DNA of 64,000 nt from UBA2705 sp963977105 (GTDB taxonomy: Bacteria > Pseudomonadota > Alphaproteobacteria > Micavibrionales > Micavibrionaceae). Where the stretch lies: positions 806,001 to 870,000 of the forward strand of contig CAXBNI010000001.1 in the NCBI GenBank assembly GCA_963977105.1. Reading direction: 5' to 3'. The notes beneath the pieces were generated by a model. That model saw nothing but the letters and a program-made list of their open reading frames with translations, was not told the DNA's origin and ran no database searches. A program made the translations under genes and the position numbers. Shown here in pieces: positions 18,601-26,494 of the stretch; the first letter of the stretch is position 1, and the number at the start of each line of letters is the position of its first letter.

Positions 18601-18807
18601 AAGCTCTGAGCGCACGCCAGCGACGGACCAATCAAAAACGATGCGTGTATAATCCTCATGAAGGCCTGAGCGAATATTTAAGTTCTGTGCCGCAGAAGGT
18701 TGCGACAACACCGCAAAGAAAGCTGTCAAGAAAACTGCGCGCGCCAATAAGGCTATACGCCCTATTTTCGTCATGTTGTTTTGCTTTAATTTCAACGCAA
18801 TATTCAT
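15619..18807 (-). CDS. Large periplasmic TPR protein at the end of the flagellar operon
   Basis: A 1062-aa secreted protein. The signal peptide ends near PSAAQ (about 41). Residues 42-150 form a beta-rich domain resembling AMIN domains (RSGLHEDYTRIVFDW, RVVLDIKAEG). A Pro/Ala/Lys-rich linker (about 155-245) leads to a second beta-rich domain (about 255-460). From about 510 to the end it is helical repeats of the TPR type (for example YRTRARLAVTDLRYSL and EEIRYWRAYALAELDDW). It follows motB by 212 bases on the same strand. A periplasmic beta-plus-TPR architecture beside stator genes recalls motor scaffold proteins such as Campylobacter PflA, but homology is not shown. ATG 18807 has AAGGA; ATG 18774 is an alternative. 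Confidence 0.75.
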   Translation of the reverse strand: MNIALKLKQNNMTKIGRIALLARAVFLTAFFAVLSQPSAAQNLNIRSGLHEDYTRIVFDWSVAGVRSELIETSPQTTDILFSRNAGALNQSALDLADSQHVSSFSVSARSPMRVSISHPRGADLRIFNILNRVVLDIKAEGVKNKISKTVSDAAPAAAPVKSPAVKAAARPQPKPNEIPDKFEQARKKAADSNIEFSVDTGQTQGVKTITRVNDEPPAMDAAVNTAPAAASKDTSSVDGVTKQKGSQPPYFERLAQKDAAAAPHKVIISSTSSMDMGAFIRSGRLWLVLSLPDYYVTPILRGANAELFGDFKRIDVPEGTAFYMDLPKDKQFFAQAEGGGLNWTVIISETRPKTKRKWPTRNVDEAVLRGGESLVWQVPWTKRVVTFEDPFLGDEILASLAGQADIYAGAAKSYVDFDMLDSIVGMAVVPKVDDLKMSYDEKTITISRTNKLALMDPSDIRVYELAQDDGVNADDPNADDNASVLGRIFKFDQWRLGGKAALRKNQEVMMQGISERTPEGRAENLVSLAKLEISNARGAEAVGYLKLAGEEYKPFRQSSEYLALLGAAYALNNQYDVAFRVLMVPQLDTFEEIRYWRAYALAELDDWSQAGDVLPENTRFLRSYPKELRLPLAVVLAEVYLRKGDVERAEETLKVIEAESDDFSAHYEGAMLYLKGELMRQRKNNQGALTEWNKLLKHPDDFYRTRARLAVTDLRYSLKEITVDKAIDDLERLRFSWRGDDLETTVNFKLGRLYIENQLYIKGLSVLRKAVALSGGTGMGRQMAAYMRAQYKDLFLGDNANTLTPLQLAMIYEEFSELTPSGDEADMLMQHLAERLVEVDLLGRAIKILTDQVENRSSGKEQVELALRLAGIQLINNANKDGLKTLNLAERAINKMPILASVPYRRDVNLLRARGLSRDGRSRDALVLLNNMKQDDDVVRLKADVAWTGGHWNDAAEALEELVTRFDIKPKQPIEEAQANMILNWSVALSLSGNRHVITNVRGQYAEQMQKTSKGDLFEVVTRPRQNAILADRDTISRIVSEVDIFSDFLESYRAPAVNKKQ

Positions 18808-19019
18808 CTCGTTCCTTAAGTGAAGCGCCCCTTCATCTGCTTTATATTCACATCTTTAGATGCCTTAATGCAAACACAGCAACGGCGCACGTAACATTCT
18901 GTAATTTTTGCATTTAGCCCCTATATGAACAAGTGCTGAACCCTATGAATGTCACATAATCAACATATTAAATGCTCCAAAGCGAGCACACTATATTCTC
19001 GGGCTTTGTGCCACGCAAG

Positions 19020-19847
19020 TTAGTCGGCCTGCTCTGGGCGTAAGATGACATCAACGCGGCGCGCATAACTCATGCGCAGCGCCTCAGGTATTGCCTCTGG
19101 GAGTTCCTTATAACGTGCCTGAGAGATTCCACGCACAATCATATTTTGGTCCACACCGTATTTCGACAGCAGTAAAGCAACCTCATGGGCGCGGCGTAAC
19201 GAGATATCCCAATTAACCCAATAATCATCCGCCGAGTCCACACCACTGGGATCCGCATGACCGATAATAACAATTTGATTATCGATATTCGTTAACACGC
19301 CTGCCAAATCACGGAGCACCTCTTCGCCAAGCTTAGATAAATCCGTACGACCAGAAGCGAAGTTAACTTCATTCGGCAATAACAGCACTAAACGGTCCGC
19401 GTTTCTTAATATAGTAATATTTTTTAGCCGCGGGTTATCAATACTGGCTTGCTCGATCAACGATGATAAGTAACCTAGATTTAATCCCGCCTGTTGCGGC
19501 TTAGTATTCAAAGAGTTTGCTTGCATCTCACCTGCAAAATTCCGGTGCCCCAAAAACCTATTCGCATCCAATGTACGCTCCGCCACGTCGTTAAATATGC
19601 CTTCATCTGGCACCGACATTGAAAAAAGCAAAACGAAGAACGTCAACATTAATGCCACGATATCTGTGAATGTTAGAAGCCAAGCCTCTGAACTCTGCGC
19701 AGGTTTTTTTGACGCCGCCTTAAGGGCAAAAAGGCCTAAGTCCTTAATGTCTCCGTCGTGTAAGTCTTTATACGCCGTGTCCTCTGTCTTCGCGCCCCTC
19801 TGCGGCTCATTTATAAATTCAATATCTGAGGCTTTAATCTCAACCAT
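19020..19847 (-). CDS. motB: MotB-family flagellar stator protein
   Basis: Stator subunit that anchors to peptidoglycan and carries the proton-binding aspartate. A 50-residue cytoplasmic segment is followed by one membrane helix WLLTFTDIVALMLTFFVLLF, with Asp62 at the position of the essential MotB Asp. The C-terminal half is an OmpA-like domain with NEVNFASGRTDLS, IIGHADPSG and the RRAHEVALLLSKYGVD helix. 275 aa is a normal length. Its start overlaps the stop of the upstream motB-like gene by one base (TAATG), implying translational coupling. No motA is in the window. Confidence 0.9.
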   Translation of the reverse strand: MVEIKASDIEFINEPQRGAKTEDTAYKDLHDGDIKDLGLFALKAASKKPAQSSEAWLLTFTDIVALMLTFFVLLFSMSVPDEGIFNDVAERTLDANRFLGHRNFAGEMQANSLNTKPQQAGLNLGYLSSLIEQASIDNPRLKNITILRNADRLVLLLPNEVNFASGRTDLSKLGEEVLRDLAGVLTNIDNQIVIIGHADPSGVDSADDYWVNWDISLRRAHEVALLLSKYGVDQNMIVRGISQARYKELPEAIPEALRMSYARRVDVILRPEQAD

Positions 19848-20551
19848 TATTCGCCCCCCCCTGTGATCGCAGTAAAATCATACGCTTCATAAGGTGAAAA
19901 AGTAATATTCGTTTTGCCGCGCATACCTTTTCGGTAGGCAAAAGAATATAAGTGCAAAGGCAAACCGTTTTTCTGAAGGATCGCGGCGATCTCTGATGTT
20001 TCTTTCATCGCTTGCGCGGTTAAATTTTTCTTGCCTCTTCGTATATCAGACGGGCTAGAAGGCAAGCTGACTGTAAAATCCATGCGCAATGGATGTTTTG
20101 ATTTTTGTGCAGCAACGACCGCGACGAAAATATCTCGGTACGCCACAAATTCATCCTTATCATATTCACTAATCACAGACAGCGCACCAATAGCATTAAA
20201 CAATTCACGCGTCGGCACACGCACATGTAAAATCCCATCACGCTCACGCGCCACTTCTGTGCCGGGGATACGCGCATTAAACATGCCTGATATACGCTCC
20301 AAAGAGCTGCCATCCTGGCTACCTTGCGCCGGAGCGATAACCTGTGTCTGACCGATATCTTGGCGATAAACGCGCGGCGCAAAAGTACGTTCGAGCGATG
20401 CTAATACTGGCGCAGCGGTTTTTGCATCAAATGTTGAGAGGGAGTTTAATACAATAAAGAATGCTAAAAGCATGATAAATAGCCCAAGCGCTAAAACTTG
20501 AGAGCTTTCACCGTTTTCGTCTTTGATATATTGTGTCCAGAGCCTATCCAT
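19847..20551 (-). CDS. MotB-like protein lacking the proton-binding Asp
   Basis: A 234-aa protein with a single N-terminal membrane helix (about 18-37: VLALGLFIMLLAFFIVLNSL) in the MotB style. Aligned by eye on the shared AFF/TFF, Gly23 stands where MotB has its essential Asp. The periplasmic part has a degenerate OmpA-like end: SLPSSPSDIRRGKKNLTAQA, then a helix EIAAILQKNGLPL, without the clear G-H-x-D signature. It overlaps motB by one base and ends in a run of eight G (GGGE then stop). It is therefore more likely a structural or regulatory stator partner than a proton-conducting subunit. Confidence 0.75.
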   Translation of the reverse strand: MDRLWTQYIKDENGESSQVLALGLFIMLLAFFIVLNSLSTFDAKTAAPVLASLERTFAPRVYRQDIGQTQVIAPAQGSQDGSSLERISGMFNARIPGTEVARERDGILHVRVPTRELFNAIGALSVISEYDKDEFVAYRDIFVAVVAAQKSKHPLRMDFTVSLPSSPSDIRRGKKNLTAQAMKETSEIAAILQKNGLPLHLYSFAYRKGMRGKTNITFSPYEAYDFTAITGGGE

Positions 20552-20718
20552 AAATATAGTTTACATGCATAGCGTAAGTTTATCTAGTCAAACTCTGCAA
20601 GAAGCTTAGCAATATCCTCCTGATAAATGGCTCTATCTGCGGTTTGCGACATATTCATTAATGCATGGCCTATGAGCACTTGGCGCGCTTAACACTTCTT
20701 CATCGCAACGCGTAACGC

Positions 20719-21105
20719 TTAAAGCTCATCCACCACACTCGCGATTTTTTGCCTTAATGTTTCCGCGTTAAAAGGCTTCACTATATAATTACTGACGCCG
20801 GCCTCTTTGGCTGCGATTACATTTTCCGTCTTACTTTCAGCCGTAATCATAATGAACGGCACATCTTGATTCTTTGTGCCCGCTCTAATTGATTTCAAAA
20901 GATCTAGCCCTGACATCGGCTCCATATTCCAATCAGATATCACAAGGCCATAGGACTTGTCTTCAAAAGACTGCAGAGCCTGCGCGCCATTTAAGGCCTC
21001 ATCAACATTATTGAACTCCAGCTGCTTCAGAAGGCTTTTAATAATATGCAGCATCGTATTGTAATCATCCACGACTAAGACATTCATGTCTTTATCTATT
21101 GCCAT
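20719..21105 (-). CDS. cheY: CheY-type single-domain response regulator
   Basis: A 128-aa receiver domain with no output domain. The acidic pair is Asp13-Asp14, the phosphorylated residue is Asp58 (VISDWNMEPMSG), with Thr88 (MITAES) and Lys110 (YIVKPFN) completing the active site. The wording LEFNNVDEALNG is close to chemotaxis CheY. It lies inside the flagellar operon between motE and the motB-like gene, so it most likely binds FliM, encoded upstream. No cheA or cheZ is present in the window. Confidence 0.9.
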   Translation of the reverse strand: MAIDKDMNVLVVDDYNTMLHIIKSLLKQLEFNNVDEALNGAQALQSFEDKSYGLVISDWNMEPMSGLDLLKSIRAGTKNQDVPFIMITAESKTENVIAAKEAGVSNYIVKPFNAETLRQKIASVVDEL

Positions 21106-21249
21106 TTGGCAGACTCCTCATTTTGTGAAATCACATTATGGGTAACAAAATTGAAATGAAAATAAATAACTCAAACTGTAATTATAATGCCCTTACAGGC
21201 CTACGCAAGAAATACTCATATATAAAGACGTGATTAAGGATAATATTTT

Positions 21250-21963
21250 TTATTGAACAGGTAAAGATGGAAGCTTCTTTTGTTCTGCTAACAGAACCGT
21301 GACTTGACGTGCACGCTCTGTGTCCATAGCGGCGATAACCGGCGCTATTTTTCGCTCTGACATCGACGACATAACTTCGAGAAGAACATCAATTGAAAGC
21401 GTGTTAAAAATACGCGCGGCATCTTTTGCCTTCATACCCTCGTATGTTTTAACCAAAGATCTTGTTCGCGCCTGCTCTTCTTCTGATTGCTGTTCAAGCA
21501 AGGCTCCAATTTCAGACCTTAACTGTGTCAGTTCATCATATTTACGCTCAAGTTCTTGCTCTGCAGCGCGTAGAAGCGCTTCTCTTTGATGTAAAATACG
21601 CTGGCGTTTGTCCAAATTTTCACGACGTGTGATGAGCTCTTTAAACATTTCAATGCGTAGCTGCGGCAGCTCCAGATCAGTATCATCCGCATCGGTCCAT
21701 CGGGAAATATCTTCGTCTGTATCCTGCATCGGTACGTCTTGCTTGGCTTCTGGCGCGCTCGTTTCTGGCGGCGCCTCTGCATACATGTCTTCATTTTCAG
21801 ACGGCGCAGTATTTGACTCCGCAAAAGCAACGCCTTTCGGGGATGTCGCACCATCCGTATTATAATGAAGAATCGCATTGACCATGTCACTTACACGCAC
21901 CACCATTGTTACGCTGGCGACGATGATAAGCACGGATAGCAATGTAAGTTTACGTTTTTTCAT
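21250..21963 (-). CDS. MotE-like flagellar motility protein
   Basis: A 237-aa protein with an N-terminal membrane anchor or signal (about 7-25), an acidic Pro/Glu-rich segment (50-90), a coiled coil (about 100-160, RIEMFKELITRRENLDKRQR) and a C-terminal MgtE_N-like helical domain (YEGMKAKDAARIFNTLSIDV through ARQVTVLLAEQ). This order matches the MotE family, described in Rhizobium as a periplasmic chaperone for a motility protein. Its place between DUF6468 and cheY in the fliL-fliM operon fits. It is 11 bases downstream of the DUF6468 gene. Confidence 0.8.
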   Translation of the reverse strand: MKKRKLTLLSVLIIVASVTMVVRVSDMVNAILHYNTDGATSPKGVAFAESNTAPSENEDMYAEAPPETSAPEAKQDVPMQDTDEDISRWTDADDTDLELPQLRIEMFKELITRRENLDKRQRILHQREALLRAAEQELERKYDELTQLRSEIGALLEQQSEEEQARTRSLVKTYEGMKAKDAARIFNTLSIDVLLEVMSSMSERKIAPVIAAMDTERARQVTVLLAEQKKLPSLPVQ

Positions 21964-21973
21964 ATTTTAAATT

Positions 21974-22555
21974 CTAACTTTTTCTTTTTAACGCCGTATA
22001 TAATTCGCGTTCGGCTTGCGAGTGAAAATTACCAACATCATCGTCGTCATCATCCACCAAAAAATTTGCGTCGCCGCTATCGTCTTCGACCTCGCGGTCC
22101 CTGATAGAGAAGCCAGACAGAGGCTCTTTTGCCGCCGCTTGTGGCTGAGAGCCGCCTCTTTGCTCTACAGTCTTTTGCGACATTGCTGCGTTTTCTGCTG
22201 TATGATCAACACTTAAAGCACTGCCGCGCCCAGAAGACGCCGCGCGCTCCAAGCGATTCGCAAGGTTATTACTGGCCTCATTAACCATTTGTAATTCGTC
22301 TGCCAAAAACTGGCCATCACGAATTAATTTGTTCAAAACCTGACCGTTAGTATCAGCGGCACCTTGCATTTGTTCAATCGCATCGTGTGCCGTGTTAATC
22401 TGTCCGGTTAGCTGCATCAGCAGCCCTTCAAACTCGCCCTTACTTTGACGGAAAATTTTAAGTTGTCGCGCAAGCGAGTAAGCGTAATAAATCGTGCCCG
22501 CCAACAAAATGACGATTACGATATCCATAACAATGCTCAACAATGCTATATTCAC
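21974..22555 (-). CDS. DUF6468-type flagellar-operon membrane protein
   Basis: A 193-aa protein with an N-terminal membrane helix (about 5-27), a conserved-looking helical segment ending near residue 100 (RQLKIFRQSKGEFEGLLMQL through NNLANRLERAA), a low-complexity middle and a very acidic tract of six Asp (about 168-173). Proteins of this type lie next to fliM in many alphaproteobacterial flagellar operons; their role is unknown. The start overlaps the fliM stop by four bases (ATGA). Confidence 0.7.
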   Translation of the reverse strand: MNIALLSIVMDIVIVILLAGTIYYAYSLARQLKIFRQSKGEFEGLLMQLTGQINTAHDAIEQMQGAADTNGQVLNKLIRDGQFLADELQMVNEASNNLANRLERAASSGRGSALSVDHTAENAAMSQKTVEQRGGSQPQAAAKEPLSGFSIRDREVEDDSGDANFLVDDDDDDVGNFHSQAERELYTALKRKS

Positions 22556-23694
22556 GATTTTTCGCCCTTCTCTTGCTCGAGGTACTTTTCAATGCGCACG
22601 GCAAGTCGCTCCTGTTTTTGCCCCACGGGGCCACGGAACATAGGGAAGTCGCCACAACGTAGCTCGACTTCCTCATCGGGTTTTGCGTTCAGCATAATCC
22701 TCGTGCCGACCTTCCATTCAAGCATTTCACCTAACGGCATACTAATTTCATCTAAAATCGCTTGCAGCTGCACTTCTGTTTTATAAAGCTCTGCGGTTAA
22801 GTGAGTTTCCCAAATGGAGTCACGTCCAAATTTCTCCCCCATAAACATCTGCAAAAGCAGCTCGCGAATAGGTTCCAGCGTTGAATAAGGTAGCAATATC
22901 TCAACGCGGCCACCGCGCTCGCCCATATCAACGCGCAAACGCGCCAATACGCAAGCATTACCGCCCTGTGTAATTGTCGCAAAACGTGGGTTTGTTTCCG
23001 TTCTATCCGCAGCAAAACTTACCGGAGATAGCGGATCAAAGGCAGAGGATAAGTCAGATAACATCACCTGTATCATGCGCTCAACAAGCTTGGTTTCAAT
23101 TGTTGTATAGGGGCGCCCCTCGATACGAATAGCTGAGCTGCCTTTACGGCCGCCAAGCAAAACATCAACCGTCGAGTATATTAGCGCCGAATCAACAACC
23201 ATCAAGCCATTGTTGTCCCATTCTTCTGCCTTGAATACTGAAAGCAGCGCAGGCAGTGGTATAGAGTTCATGTAATCACCGAAGCGCACTGTCGACACTT
23301 GGTCAAGCGACACTTCAACATTATCTGATGTAAGGTTACGCAGTGACGTCGACATCAAACGCACAAGGCGGTCAAAAACAATATCCAGCATGGGTAAACG
23401 TTCATAGTTCACCAAGGCAGAGTTCACCAAAGCCATGACGCCAGATTGTTCGTCAACGCCATCTAAATCATCATCAAAACCAAGCAGAGAGTCAATCTCA
23501 TCCTGATTAAGAATACGCGCACTGGAGTCCCCGCCATCATCTTCATCAAATAGGGCATCAAGGTCGTCTTCAGACATACCGTCTTCATCAGCGATAGCAT
23601 CAGAATCATCAGCGGCCACAGAATCCCGTTCGGGCGTCGCGGTGGTTGCTTCTTCACTCATTTCCTTGAGCTCTTCGCTCTCTGTATCACTCAT
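22552..23694 (-). CDS. fliM: Flagellar motor switch protein FliM with acidic N-terminal extension
   Basis: C-ring protein that receives CheY-P and controls rotation direction. The middle domain (about 95-290) contains LMSTSLRNLTSDNVEVSL and the GGXG-like FGDYMNSIPLPALL region; the C-terminal SPOA domain (about 300-370) has EISMPLGEMLEWKVGTRI. The CheY-binding motif, normally at the very N terminus, is at 61-71 (ILNQDEIDSLL) after about 60 acidic residues. A second, similar segment MSEDDLDALF lies at 40-49. 380 aa is longer than typical because of this extension. It is downstream of fliL by 160 bases and overlaps the next gene. Confidence 0.95.
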   Translation of the reverse strand: MSDTESEELKEMSEEATTATPERDSVAADDSDAIADEDGMSEDDLDALFDEDDGGDSSARILNQDEIDSLLGFDDDLDGVDEQSGVMALVNSALVNYERLPMLDIVFDRLVRLMSTSLRNLTSDNVEVSLDQVSTVRFGDYMNSIPLPALLSVFKAEEWDNNGLMVVDSALIYSTVDVLLGGRKGSSAIRIEGRPYTTIETKLVERMIQVMLSDLSSAFDPLSPVSFAADRTETNPRFATITQGGNACVLARLRVDMGERGGRVEILLPYSTLEPIRELLLQMFMGEKFGRDSIWETHLTAELYKTEVQLQAILDEISMPLGEMLEWKVGTRIMLNAKPDEEVELRCGDFPMFRGPVGQKQERLAVRIEKYLEQEKGEKS

Positions 23695-23854
23695 ACTTTT
23701 TAACCAATTTGTAAAATCACACTTAAATGAATCTCACTTTATTCAAACTTATATCTGCAGCGCCTTAAAATACGCCTCGTGCTTTTATTTTAACACATAT
23801 CCCTGAATAAGATGCAAATACCGTACCAGTACGCCGTTCACTTGCCCTCAAGCG

Positions 23855-24511
23855 CTACTGCACAATCATGTCTTGTAACAAAATATTTTTAACCTCAACG
23901 GGGTAAGCTGCAGCATTAACGCGCCCCAATAATTCAAGCTTTAAACGATAGAGTCCTTTTGTTCCGCGTAAATCTTGCACGCGTAATTCACGTAAAAACG
24001 TTTGGAACTGGTCAACAACCCGCGGCATAACATCTTGCACCGCGCTTTTATCTGCATTGCTTTCTAGCTCTAGCTGCACAGATAAACTTAAATAACGCGG
24101 CTGATCATCATCTGAACTTAACGAGACTATCATTTTTGGTATTTCTAGGAATACTACGCCGCCTGTTGTTGACGATCCGCCATGCCCATCATCGCTACTG
24201 CCGTGACCATCATCAGATTTGGCCTTGTGCCCATCATCTGCACTGCTGCCATGTCCGTCATCAGTGCTGCCATGACCTTCATCGCCTTGCTCTGCGCCAT
24301 GCTCTTCCGTCGCCGCGCCTTTACCAAGCACGCCATCAAGCATACCTGTAAAAAATGCCGCCGCGCCGCCGCCGAGCAATAGGATCACAGGCACGAGTAT
24401 AATTAGCAGCTTCTTTTTGCCTGCCCCGAGGCTCTCTTCACCACTGCCCTCTTCGCCACCGTCTTCACCGTCAGCTAGCTCATCAACATCTGCAGATAGG
24501 TCTTCCGACAT
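23855..24511 (-). CDS. fliL: Flagellar basal-body protein FliL with His-rich linker
   Basis: Single-pass inner-membrane protein that surrounds or supports the stator. An acidic cytoplasmic N terminus (1-32) precedes the membrane helix KLLIILVPVILLLGGGAAAFF (33-53). Then comes a periplasmic linker (about 65-115) made of repeated D-G-H-G-S-S type units, rich in His, Asp and Gly, and a FliL core (about 118-218) with VFLEIPKMIVSLSSD, YLSLSVQLELES and the usual hydrophobic end. It is the first gene of the leftward flagellar operon. The core matches the family well; the histidine-rich linker is unusual. Confidence 0.92.
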   Translation of the reverse strand: MSEDLSADVDELADGEDGGEEGSGEESLGAGKKKLLIILVPVILLLGGGAAAFFTGMLDGVLGKGAATEEHGAEQGDEGHGSTDDGHGSSADDGHKAKSDDGHGSSDDGHGGSSTTGGVVFLEIPKMIVSLSSDDDQPRYLSLSVQLELESNADKSAVQDVMPRVVDQFQTFLRELRVQDLRGTKGLYRLKLELLGRVNAAAYPVEVKNILLQDMIVQ

Positions 24512-24857
24512 CGTGTATCCTATTTATATAATTAACATTTAAACTCATGGCACGTCTAATATGAATACTATCCATACCAGCTTTTATTCTAAGCTATAAT
24601 AACATATTTGAAAGCGTTCGCCTATATATTGCCCACAGGGAAATCATCGCCGCCCGCGCAGACATTGCGCTGTTCACGGAAAATTTTGCCCCCTAGTGAG
24701 AAAGTTTTACTCCTGATCCCCTTTATACGCAGATGCGCAATGCCTCCCACGACAACAAAATCTATGTATTTCAATCACATAGAGTTTGGCACGATTTTCG
24801 CATCACTCTAAGCGTCGAATAGCGGCTTTTGCCTCAACTAACGAATAGGGTTTTAAA
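24512..24857. other. Intergenic region between divergent flagellar operons
   Basis: 346 bases separating fliL (leftward) and flgF (rightward). It contains the sigma-54-type promoter for flgF at 24786. A promoter for fliL was not identified. No ORF of note was seen. Confidence 0.6.
24786..24802 (+). promoter_or_regulatory. Sigma-54-type promoter of the flgF operon
   Basis: TTGGCACGATTTTCGCA matches the -24/-12 consensus (TGGCACG, four bases, TTGC) at all key positions except TCGC for TTGC. It lies about 55 bases upstream of the flgF start. Sigma-54 with FlbD drives rod, ring and hook genes in Caulobacter, which supports the assignment. Confidence 0.65.
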
Positions 24858-25589
24858 ATGGATAACAGTATTTATGTAGCGATATCAAAACAAACAGCCT
24901 TACAAGGCCAGATGAATCTTGTCGCCAACAACATTGCCAATATGAACACCGCAGGGTACCGATCTCAGCACGCCCTATTCGAAGAGTACATGCAGGAGCA
25001 AGATTCCATTGCTGAGCTAAACGATCCGATTTCAATGGTGCAAAATTACGGCCAATATGACGACATGAGCGCCGGCCCAGTTAAAACAACAGGCAATACG
25101 CTTGATATCGCCCTACAAGGCCCAGGCTTTCTTGGCGTCGTTACACCGGGTGGCATTGAATATACACGCGGCGGCAACTTATCCATGAATACAAACGGCG
25201 AACTTGTAACAGCGACAGGCTTCCCCGTTGCTGATGCTGGCGGCGCACCAATCATCATCCCTGACGGCGAGCGCGGCATTGTCTTTAGTAAAGACGGTAC
25301 AATTTCATCTGAAAATGGCGCATTAGGCGACCTTATGATTGCTGAATTTGAAAACTACCAAGACTTAACGCCGCAAGGTAACGGCCTTTATAAGACCGAA
25401 GGCGCACCGCTTCCCGCACAGAATACATCCGTTATGCAGGGCGCCGTTGAGGGTTCAAACGTTAACCCTATTTTGGAAATGACACGCATGATCGAAATTT
25501 CAAGAAACTACCAAAGCACACACAAGTTCATGCAAGGCGAACATGACCTTCAGCTCGACAGCATTAAAAAGCTTGCTCGCGTTTCATAA
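24858..25589 (+). CDS. flgF: Flagellar basal-body proximal rod protein FlgF
   Basis: Rod component exported by the flagellar type III apparatus. It begins with the rod/hook N-terminal motif NNIANMNTAGYRSQ (about 24-37), contains the GNTLDIALQGPGFLGV and YTRGGNLSMNTNGELVT stretches of the FlgE/F/G family, and ends with the matching coiled-coil tail (NVNPILEMTRMIEISRNYQS). 243 aa is normal. First gene of the flgF-flgG-flgA-flgH operon. Confidence 0.95.
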   Translation: MDNSIYVAISKQTALQGQMNLVANNIANMNTAGYRSQHALFEEYMQEQDSIAELNDPISMVQNYGQYDDMSAGPVKTTGNTLDIALQGPGFLGVVTPGGIEYTRGGNLSMNTNGELVTATGFPVADAGGAPIIIPDGERGIVFSKDGTISSENGALGDLMIAEFENYQDLTPQGNGLYKTEGAPLPAQNTSVMQGAVEGSNVNPILEMTRMIEISRNYQSTHKFMQGEHDLQLDSIKKLARVS

Positions 25590-25653
25590 ACGCAGAGCAC
25601 AAAGCCAAACCATAGAACATAGATAAAAACACAAGAATAAACGGAGCAATATA

Positions 25654-26442
25654 ATGACATTATCACTTAACATCGGCGCCTCAGGCATGCTTGCTCAGCA
25701 AATGAATGTTGATGCAATCTCAAACAACATCGCGAACATGAACACGACTGGCTTTAAACGTCAGCGCGTTGAGTTCGCAGATTTAATGTACCAATCAAAG
25801 CAGCGTCCGGGCCAAGTTTCAGCCCAGTCAGGCAACACAACGCCAGCTGGCCTACAATTTGGCCTCGGTGTTCGCGCCGCAGCCACTTACCGTATCCACG
25901 AACAAGGTGCGATTGCGACAACAAATAACGTGCTTGATCTTGCTATCTCAGGCGAAGGCTTCTTCGAAGTTGAACTGCCTAGCGGCGATAGCGGCTATAC
26001 CCGCGCCGGTAGTTTTCAGCTTAATGAAAATGGCGAACTTGTAACCATTCAAGGCCACCCGATACAACCAAGCATCACCATTCCAGATGACGCAATCAGC
26101 ATTGACATTGCACAAGGCGGCGAAGTATTTGTACAGCAGCCAAACAACCCCGCCCTGACAAGCGTTGGCCAGTTAACCTTAGTTGATTTCCCCAACCCAG
26201 GCGGCCTAGAGGCAACTGGCGATAATCTATTCTTAGAAACCGCCGCTTCAGGCTCACCAATTACGGGCGACCCACAAACAGAACAATTTGGAGGCATTTT
26301 ACAAGGCTTCCTCGAAAGCTCTAACGTTGATTCAGTATCAGAAATCACCAGCCTGATTACTGCGCAGCGTGCGTATGAAATGAACTCAAAAGTCATCACA
26401 ACATCAGATGAAATGATGAGCACAACAGCCCAGCTTAGATAA
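25654..26442 (+). CDS. flgG: Flagellar distal rod protein FlgG
   Basis: Distal rod subunit. The N terminus has NNIANMNTTGFKRQRVEF, the body has GEGFFEVELPSGDSGYTRAG, and the tail has NVDSVSEITSLITAQRAYEM, the FlgG form of the family C-terminal motif. 262 aa is the usual length. It follows flgF by 64 bases and has an AGGAG-like site (CGGAGC) upstream. Confidence 0.97.
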   Translation: MTLSLNIGASGMLAQQMNVDAISNNIANMNTTGFKRQRVEFADLMYQSKQRPGQVSAQSGNTTPAGLQFGLGVRAAATYRIHEQGAIATTNNVLDLAISGEGFFEVELPSGDSGYTRAGSFQLNENGELVTIQGHPIQPSITIPDDAISIDIAQGGEVFVQQPNNPALTSVGQLTLVDFPNPGGLEATGDNLFLETAASGSPITGDPQTEQFGGILQGFLESSNVDSVSEITSLITAQRAYEMNSKVITTSDEMMSTTAQLR

Positions 26443-26494
26443 ATAAAATAAAAAAAGACGGTCGAAAATTAGGGCATTATTAAGGAGAAACACC

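Noticed and set aside
20584..20691. Short minus-strand frame between cheY and the motB-like gene, with a 22-codon ORF from ATG 20652.
   Set aside because: No ribosome-binding site, no recognisable motif and only about 33 open codons; it may be a remnant or chance.
24136..24382. Plus-strand ORFs opposite the His-rich linker of fliL, and repeated short units resembling a repeat array.
   Set aside because: They are the complement of the D-G-H-G-S coding repeat in fliL; units vary and there are no spacers, so neither a gene nor a CRISPR array.
24548..24563. TGGCACG upstream of fliL as a second sigma-54 promoter.
   Set aside because: It points rightwards, away from fliL, and has no GC element at the -12 position.
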